DNA from: JAVVHH01 sp965276815
Lineage (GTDB): Bacteria > Pseudomonadota > Alphaproteobacteria > Acetobacterales > Acetobacteraceae
Assembly (NCBI GenBank): GCA_965276815.1
Contig: CBDIBE010000010.1
Span: 248,001-312,000, forward strand
Length of the DNA: 64,000 bases
Reading direction: 5' to 3'
The position numbers and the translations under genes were made by a program. Under the pieces are notes generated by a model. It saw only the letters and a program-made list of their open reading frames with translations. It did not search any database and was not told the origin of the DNA. Shown here piece by piece: positions 60,202 through 64,000 of the stretch; the stretch's first letter is position 1, and every line of letters starts with the position of its first letter.

Positions 60202-61128
60202 TTGCGTGAGATAGATAAGTGGCGCGGGGTCTACGTCATCGTACCCACGCCTTTCAATGAGGATCTCAGTCTCGACCTCGAGGGGTTGCGCCGCACCGTG
60301 CAGTTCTGCCTCGATTGCGGGGTGCACGGGCTGGTGACGCCGGCCAATGCCAGTGAGCAACCCTACCTCAATGACGAGGAGCGGCGCATCGTCACCCGCA
60401 CGGTCATCGAGGCGGCCGCGGGCAAAGCGGTCACCGTGGCCGGTGTCACCGCGTCGACGCGGTTGATCGCCGCGGCGCTGGCGCGTGAGGCCGAGGCGAT
60501 GGGAGCGGATGCGCTGATCGCCATGCCGCCGAACATGCACCGCGCGACGGAAGGCGAGATGAAGGAATACTTCGCCGCGATCGACGCCGCCGGGGGTTTG
60601 CCGATTTTCTTGCAGAACTATGCCGGCGCGGGCGGCACGCCAATGTCGCCGCGGTTCATTGCCGAGTTGCTGCGCGAGCTACCCGACATACGCTTCGTCA
60701 AGGAGGAAACCGAGTATTCGAGCGCCATGATGACGCAGATCGCCGACGCCGCCGGGCCGGCGCTGGAGGGCATCATGGGCGGCAAGGCCGGCCGCCATCT
60801 GCTTGACGAATATGCCCGCGGCGCCTGTGGCACCATGCCAGCCTGCGAAGTGACCGATGTGCACGTGGCGCTCTGGAATGCGCTCGAGGCGGGCGAGAAG
60901 GAGCGGTCACGGGAGATTTATCGCATCTTGCTGCCGCTGCTGATGTTCGAGACTGGTTACGGCACCGCGGTCTACAAGGAGGTTTTGCGGCGCCGCGGCG
61001 TGGTCCGCTGCGCAGCGATCCGCCAGACCGGCGGGCGCACGCTGGACCGGCACGCGATGTCCGATCTCACCGCGATCCTCGATGACCTCGCGCCGCTGAT
61101 GAACCCGGCCTATCCGGCGGGCCAATAA
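60202..61128 (+). CDS. Dihydrodipicolinate-synthase-family lyase/aldolase
   Basis: 308 residues from a TTG at 60202, with AAGGAG upstream. TIM-barrel class I aldolase features are YVIVPTPFNEDLSLDLEGL, GLVTPANASEQPYLNDEERR, a central LPIFLQNYAGAGGTPMSP with Tyr, and the Schiff-base K167 in RFVKEETEYSSAMM. Family members in sugar-acid operons are 5-dehydro-4-deoxyglucarate dehydratase or 2-keto-3-deoxy acid aldolases. It precedes two enolase-superfamily dehydratase genes, which would supply such 2-keto-3-deoxy substrates. Confidence 0.88.
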   Translation: MREIDKWRGVYVIVPTPFNEDLSLDLEGLRRTVQFCLDCGVHGLVTPANASEQPYLNDEERRIVTRTVIEAAAGKAVTVAGVTASTRLIAAALAREAEAMGADALIAMPPNMHRATEGEMKEYFAAIDAAGGLPIFLQNYAGAGGTPMSPRFIAELLRELPDIRFVKEETEYSSAMMTQIADAAGPALEGIMGGKAGRHLLDEYARGACGTMPACEVTDVHVALWNALEAGEKERSREIYRILLPLLMFETGYGTAVYKEVLRRRGVVRCAAIRQTGGRTLDRHAMSDLTAILDDLAPLMNPAYPAGQ

Positions 61129-61140
61129 GGGAGGTGCGGC

Positions 61141-62286
61141 GTGAAGATCGACCGCATTCAGGCATTCATTCTCGGCAATCCGTGGAAGAACTGGATCCTC
61201 GTCAAAGTGGAGACGGATCAGGGACATGCCGGCTGGGGTGAGGCGACCACCGGCCTGACCACGATGCCCGCCTTCTCGGCGGTCGGGGAGATCGCGCGCC
61301 TGTTCCTCGGCCGCGACCCGCGCGAGCTGCAGCGCAACTGGCACGATGCGCACAAGGCGCTGTACCTTACCAATGACAGCGCGGTGCTCTCAGCCATGGC
61401 GGGGATCGAGACCGCGTGCTGGGACATCGTCGGCAAGGAACTCGGGCTGCCGCTTTACCGGCTGCTGGGGGGCCTGGCCCAGAAGAAGATCCGCACCTAC
61501 GCCAACGGCTGGTATCAGGACGAACGCGACCCGGCCAAATTCGCCGAGCGCACCAAACAGGTCGCGGCGAAAGGCTACAGTGCGCTCAAGTTCGACCCGC
61601 TCGGGCACAATTACCGGACGCTCGATCGCGCGGAGCGCCGTCGCACGATCGCGCTCATCGAGGCGGTCCGCGCGGCGCTGCCGGACGAGGTGGACATGAT
61701 CCTCGAGTTCCATGACCGGCTGACCGTGCCCGAGGCGCTTTCGCTGATCCGCGACTTGGCGCAGTTCCGTCCTTTGTGGGTCGAGGACCCGGTGTATTCA
61801 AACGACGTGGCCGCCTTTGCCCATGTCTGCCGCGAGTCGCCGGTCCGGATCGCGGGGGGCGAACGGTTCAGCATGCCGCGACAATTTGCCGAGCTGTTCG
61901 CGCAGTCGCACGCCGACATGGTGTTGCCGGAATACCTCCGGCTTGGCGGCCTGTCCCGGCTGCGCCAGGCCGCCGCGATCGCCGACGCGCACAACGCGAT
62001 GGTGTCGCCGCACCAAGCGCAATCTCCACTCGGCACCGCGGTCAACGTGCATTTCGACGTCGCGACGCCGAACGCCTTCATCCAGGAATGTTTCGATAGC
62101 TTCCACGTGGAATGGTCGCGGGACGTGTTCGCAAACGTTCCGGAGATCAAGGATGGCTGCCTCACGCCAAGCGAGGCGCCGGGTCATGGTGTCAGTGTGA
62201 ACGAGGCCGAGATCGGCAAACACCCGTATGGCGAGCGCAACTTCATGAACCTGTTCAGCGCCGGCTGGGAAAAGCGCAACTCGTGA
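61141..62286 (+). CDS. Enolase-superfamily sugar-acid dehydratase (galactonate-dehydratase-like)
   Basis: 381 residues from a GTG after GGGAGG. The N-terminal capping domain is KIDRIQAFILGNPWKNWILV; the barrel carries YSALKFDPLG, metal ligands E189 in LEFHDR, E215 in WVEDPV and E241 in GGERFS, each 26 residues apart as in D-galactonate dehydratases, and VSPHQAQSP with a catalytic His. The first ligand is Asp in the reference enzymes, so E189 is a conservative change. H191 after E189 would act as general base. Dehydration of an aldonate to a 2-keto-3-deoxy acid is expected. Confidence 0.87.
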   Translation: MKIDRIQAFILGNPWKNWILVKVETDQGHAGWGEATTGLTTMPAFSAVGEIARLFLGRDPRELQRNWHDAHKALYLTNDSAVLSAMAGIETACWDIVGKELGLPLYRLLGGLAQKKIRTYANGWYQDERDPAKFAERTKQVAAKGYSALKFDPLGHNYRTLDRAERRRTIALIEAVRAALPDEVDMILEFHDRLTVPEALSLIRDLAQFRPLWVEDPVYSNDVAAFAHVCRESPVRIAGGERFSMPRQFAELFAQSHADMVLPEYLRLGGLSRLRQAAAIADAHNAMVSPHQAQSPLGTAVNVHFDVATPNAFIQECFDSFHVEWSRDVFANVPEIKDGCLTPSEAPGHGVSVNEAEIGKHPYGERNFMNLFSAGWEKRNS

Positions 62287-63458
62287 CCGCCTCTGGCGAT
62301 CGGATCGTATCGATCGACGTCTTTATCGTCGAGATTCCACGCGACGTGCCCTATCTCGGCGCGCTCGGTCCGGGCGAGGAGGTCAACTCGCGCGGCTATT
62401 TCGTCCGTGGCGGGAACCGCACTGTTTACCCGATCACCGACCGCTCGATCTTGCTCAGAGTGGTGGCCAGCTCGGGCGCGGTCGGCTGGGGCGAGACCTA
62501 CGGGCTGGTGGCGCCGCGGGCGACTGTGGAGATCCTGCTCGACCTGTTCATCCCGTTCCTCATCGGGCGCGATCCACAGAGTCCGGCCGCGATCCATGAC
62601 GGCTTGCGCGACATGATGCGCGTCCGCGGCTGCGCGGGAGGGTTCTACGGGGACGCGTTGGCCGCACTCGATATCGCGTTGTGGGACCTCGCGGCCAAGC
62701 TCGCCGGATTGCCGCTGGCCCGGTTGCTGGGAGGGCGGCGGCAGTCGCAGGTGCCGGCGTACGTCTCCGGCTTGCCGAAGCCGACGCTAGCGGAGCGGGT
62801 GGCGCTGGCGGAAGAATGGGCAGGACGCGGATTTGCCGCGTTCAAATTTGCCGCGGCGGTCAGCGAATGCGGCGAGGTTCCCGAACTTGCTGCGTTGCGC
62901 GGAGCGCTCGGGCCCGATGCCAAGATCGGTGTCGACTTGCACTGGCGCTATACCGCGGCCGAGGCAATCGGGCTCGCGCGCCGTCTCGCCCCCTGCGATC
63001 CACTTTTCATCGAGGCGCCGGTCGCGCCGGAGGACGTCGCTGGGCTGCGCGCCGTCGCGGCCGCGAGCCCGGTGCCGGTTGCCGCCGGGGAGGAATGGTT
63101 CTCGGCCTACGAGGTTGCCGCACGCCTGCCAGGTCCTGCGATCCTGCAGCCGGAGATGGGGCATACGGGGGTGACCGAGTTCCTACGGATTGCGGAACTC
63201 GCGAGCGCGCATCACCTGCGGCTCATGCCGCATGCGACCGTCGGCCTTGGCATCTTTCTGGCGGCGAGCCTGCAGGTCTGCGCGACGCTCCGGGACCCGA
63301 TCCTGCACGAATACCAGCACAGCATATTCGATCGGAATCTGGCTTTCCTGGGTGACGGCCTCGCCATGTCCGGAACTGCCTACATGGTCTTGGACGCGCC
63401 CGGGTTGGGCGTGGAACCGTCCGATGCAGTTTGGCAGCACGCCACGAAGGTCCAATAA
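62283..63458 (+). CDS. Enolase-superfamily enzyme (mandelate racemase/glucarate-dehydratase-like group)
   Basis: 391 residues from a GTG at 62283 that overlaps the previous stop. The N-terminal cap (VSIDVFIVEIPRDVPYLGAL) and barrel motifs are ALDIALWDLAAKLAGLPLAR, FAAFKFAAAVSECGEV, D218-x-H220 in VDLHWRY, FIEAPVAPEDVAG, AAGEEWFSAYEV and MPHATVGLGIF. It is clearly paralogous in fold but divergent from the preceding dehydratase, indicating a second substrate or an epimerising step. Mg2+ is the expected cofactor. Confidence 0.85.
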   Translation: MTASGDRIVSIDVFIVEIPRDVPYLGALGPGEEVNSRGYFVRGGNRTVYPITDRSILLRVVASSGAVGWGETYGLVAPRATVEILLDLFIPFLIGRDPQSPAAIHDGLRDMMRVRGCAGGFYGDALAALDIALWDLAAKLAGLPLARLLGGRRQSQVPAYVSGLPKPTLAERVALAEEWAGRGFAAFKFAAAVSECGEVPELAALRGALGPDAKIGVDLHWRYTAAEAIGLARRLAPCDPLFIEAPVAPEDVAGLRAVAAASPVPVAAGEEWFSAYEVAARLPGPAILQPEMGHTGVTEFLRIAELASAHHLRLMPHATVGLGIFLAASLQVCATLRDPILHEYQHSIFDRNLAFLGDGLAMSGTAYMVLDAPGLGVEPSDAVWQHATKVQ

Positions 63459-63483
63459 CCCGCAAACGCCACGAGGAGGATGC

Positions 63484-64000
63484 ATGCCGAAACTCACTCG
63501 CCGCACGACCCTGGCAGGCGCAGCCGCCCTGCTCGCGACCTATCCAGCGCAGGCCGCGACGACGCTCGAATTCACCACCTGGCAGGCCGAGGAGCCGGGT
63601 TTCGGGGCCTGGTGGAAGGAGCTGATCGCCGCCTTCGAGCAGGAGAACCCCGGCACCCGAATCAAGGTCACCGGCATCCCGTACAAGGACTATCTGGACC
63701 AGCTCACGATCCGCTTTGCCTCGAACCGGCCGCCGCCGCTGTTCGAGCTGAATACCGACACCGTCGGCGCCTTTGCCAGCCAGGACTGGCTCCAACCCCT
63801 GGACGATCGCATCAAGCAGAGTGTGATCGGCACGGACAAATGGTCCGGCTTGCAGCAGGACTTGAGCTGGGACGGCAAGATGCTGGGCGTGCTCCTGATG
63901 GGTTACGGCTTCATGCTGTTCTACAATCAGGCGCTGCTCGACCAGGCCGGGGTGATGCTGCCGGCCAGTTGGGACGAGTGGCTCGCCGCCGTACCGAAAA
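63484..64000 (+). CDS. ABC transporter solute-binding protein, second copy (cut by window edge)
   Basis: The ATG at 63484 follows GAGGAGGATGC. The 172 visible residues show a twin-arginine-like signal (TRRTTLAGAAALLATYPAQA), then LEFTTWQAEEPGFGAWWKEL, FEQENPGTRIKVTGIPYKDY and GFMLFYNQALLDQAGVMLPA, typical of family 1 sugar-binding proteins. It is co-directional with the catabolic genes and begins 25 bases after the enolase-family stop. Its permeases and ATPase may lie beyond the edge. Confidence 0.9.
   Translation, partial: MPKLTRRTTLAGAAALLATYPAQAATTLEFTTWQAEEPGFGAWWKELIAAFEQENPGTRIKVTGIPYKDYLDQLTIRFASNRPPPLFELNTDTVGAFASQDWLQPLDDRIKQSVIGTDKWSGLQQDLSWDGKMLGVLLMGYGFMLFYNQALLDQAGVMLPASWDEWLAAVPK

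Noticed and set aside
1..64000. CRISPR arrays, rRNA genes and complete tRNA genes
   Set aside because: No regularly spaced direct repeats, rRNA signatures or foldable full-length tRNA were seen anywhere in the window.

Overview
The window is GC-rich and looks alphaproteobacterial, probably Rhodospirillales or an Acetobacteraceae-like lineage. This is inferred from codon use, the DUF2924/serine-recombinase cassette, the VapE/terminase remnant and the insertion sequence (IS) families; no rRNA or protein marker fixes the taxon. Most genes are in tight, overlapping operons. The middle of the window is an accessory region with heavy IS traffic.

Region 1 (1-11486) is a redox/detoxification cluster. 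A leftward set (SnoaL-like, DUF3237, SDR, alpha/beta hydrolase, NmrA-like, EthD-like and SnoaL-like proteins) is divergent from a rightward set (conserved hypothetical, Old Yellow Enzyme, SnoaL-like, MFS exporter, second Old Yellow Enzyme). A LysR regulator lies on the left edge and an AraC regulator on the right. Region 2 (11487-15560) is a decayed island edge: an IS3 scar joined to a broken LysR gene, an Xre/RES toxin-antitoxin pair, a tyrosine integrase and two tRNA-Gly(GCC) 3'-end fragments.

Region 3 (15929-28375) looks like a defence island. It holds a PD-(D/E)XK protein and a 393-aa gene precisely split by an IS630 element. Its main feature is a two-gene operon: a 1620-residue protein with an N-terminal PD-(D/E)XK-like (DxnQxK) domain, a STAND-type P-loop and a very long helical C-terminus, followed with GTGA overlap by a second PD-(D/E)XK protein with a Cys/His-rich tail. 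This is the best candidate for an undescribed system. Region 4 (28647-36517) is one 147-aa gene, the last of a recombinase cassette, cut by two unrelated IS21 elements. One of these is invaded by an IS3 element, which is itself invaded by an IS481 element. Target duplications can be read for every layer.

Region 5 (36514-49461) is a phage-like remnant or satellite: DUF2924, serine recombinase (catalytic Arg replaced by Pro), winged-helix and sigma-like regulators, a VapE-type primase/helicase split by an IS5 element carrying a passenger gene, a Panacea-type toxin-antitoxin pair with a nonsense codon in the toxin, a ParB-methyltransferase, and small and large terminase. No capsid, portal or tail gene is present. 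Region 6 (49657-54484) is a three-gene envelope module: a CopD-cytochrome c fusion, a secreted LVIVD-repeat protein and a polytopic membrane protein. It is followed by scars of a PLD nuclease, a DNA ligase and an IS6-like end.

Region 7 (55386-64000) is a sugar-acid uptake and catabolism operon: NAD-dependent uronate-dehydrogenase-like enzyme, divergent FadR-type repressor with a clear palindromic operator, ABC solute-binding protein and two permeases, DHDPS-family lyase/aldolase, two enolase-superfamily dehydratases and a second solute-binding protein running off the right edge.
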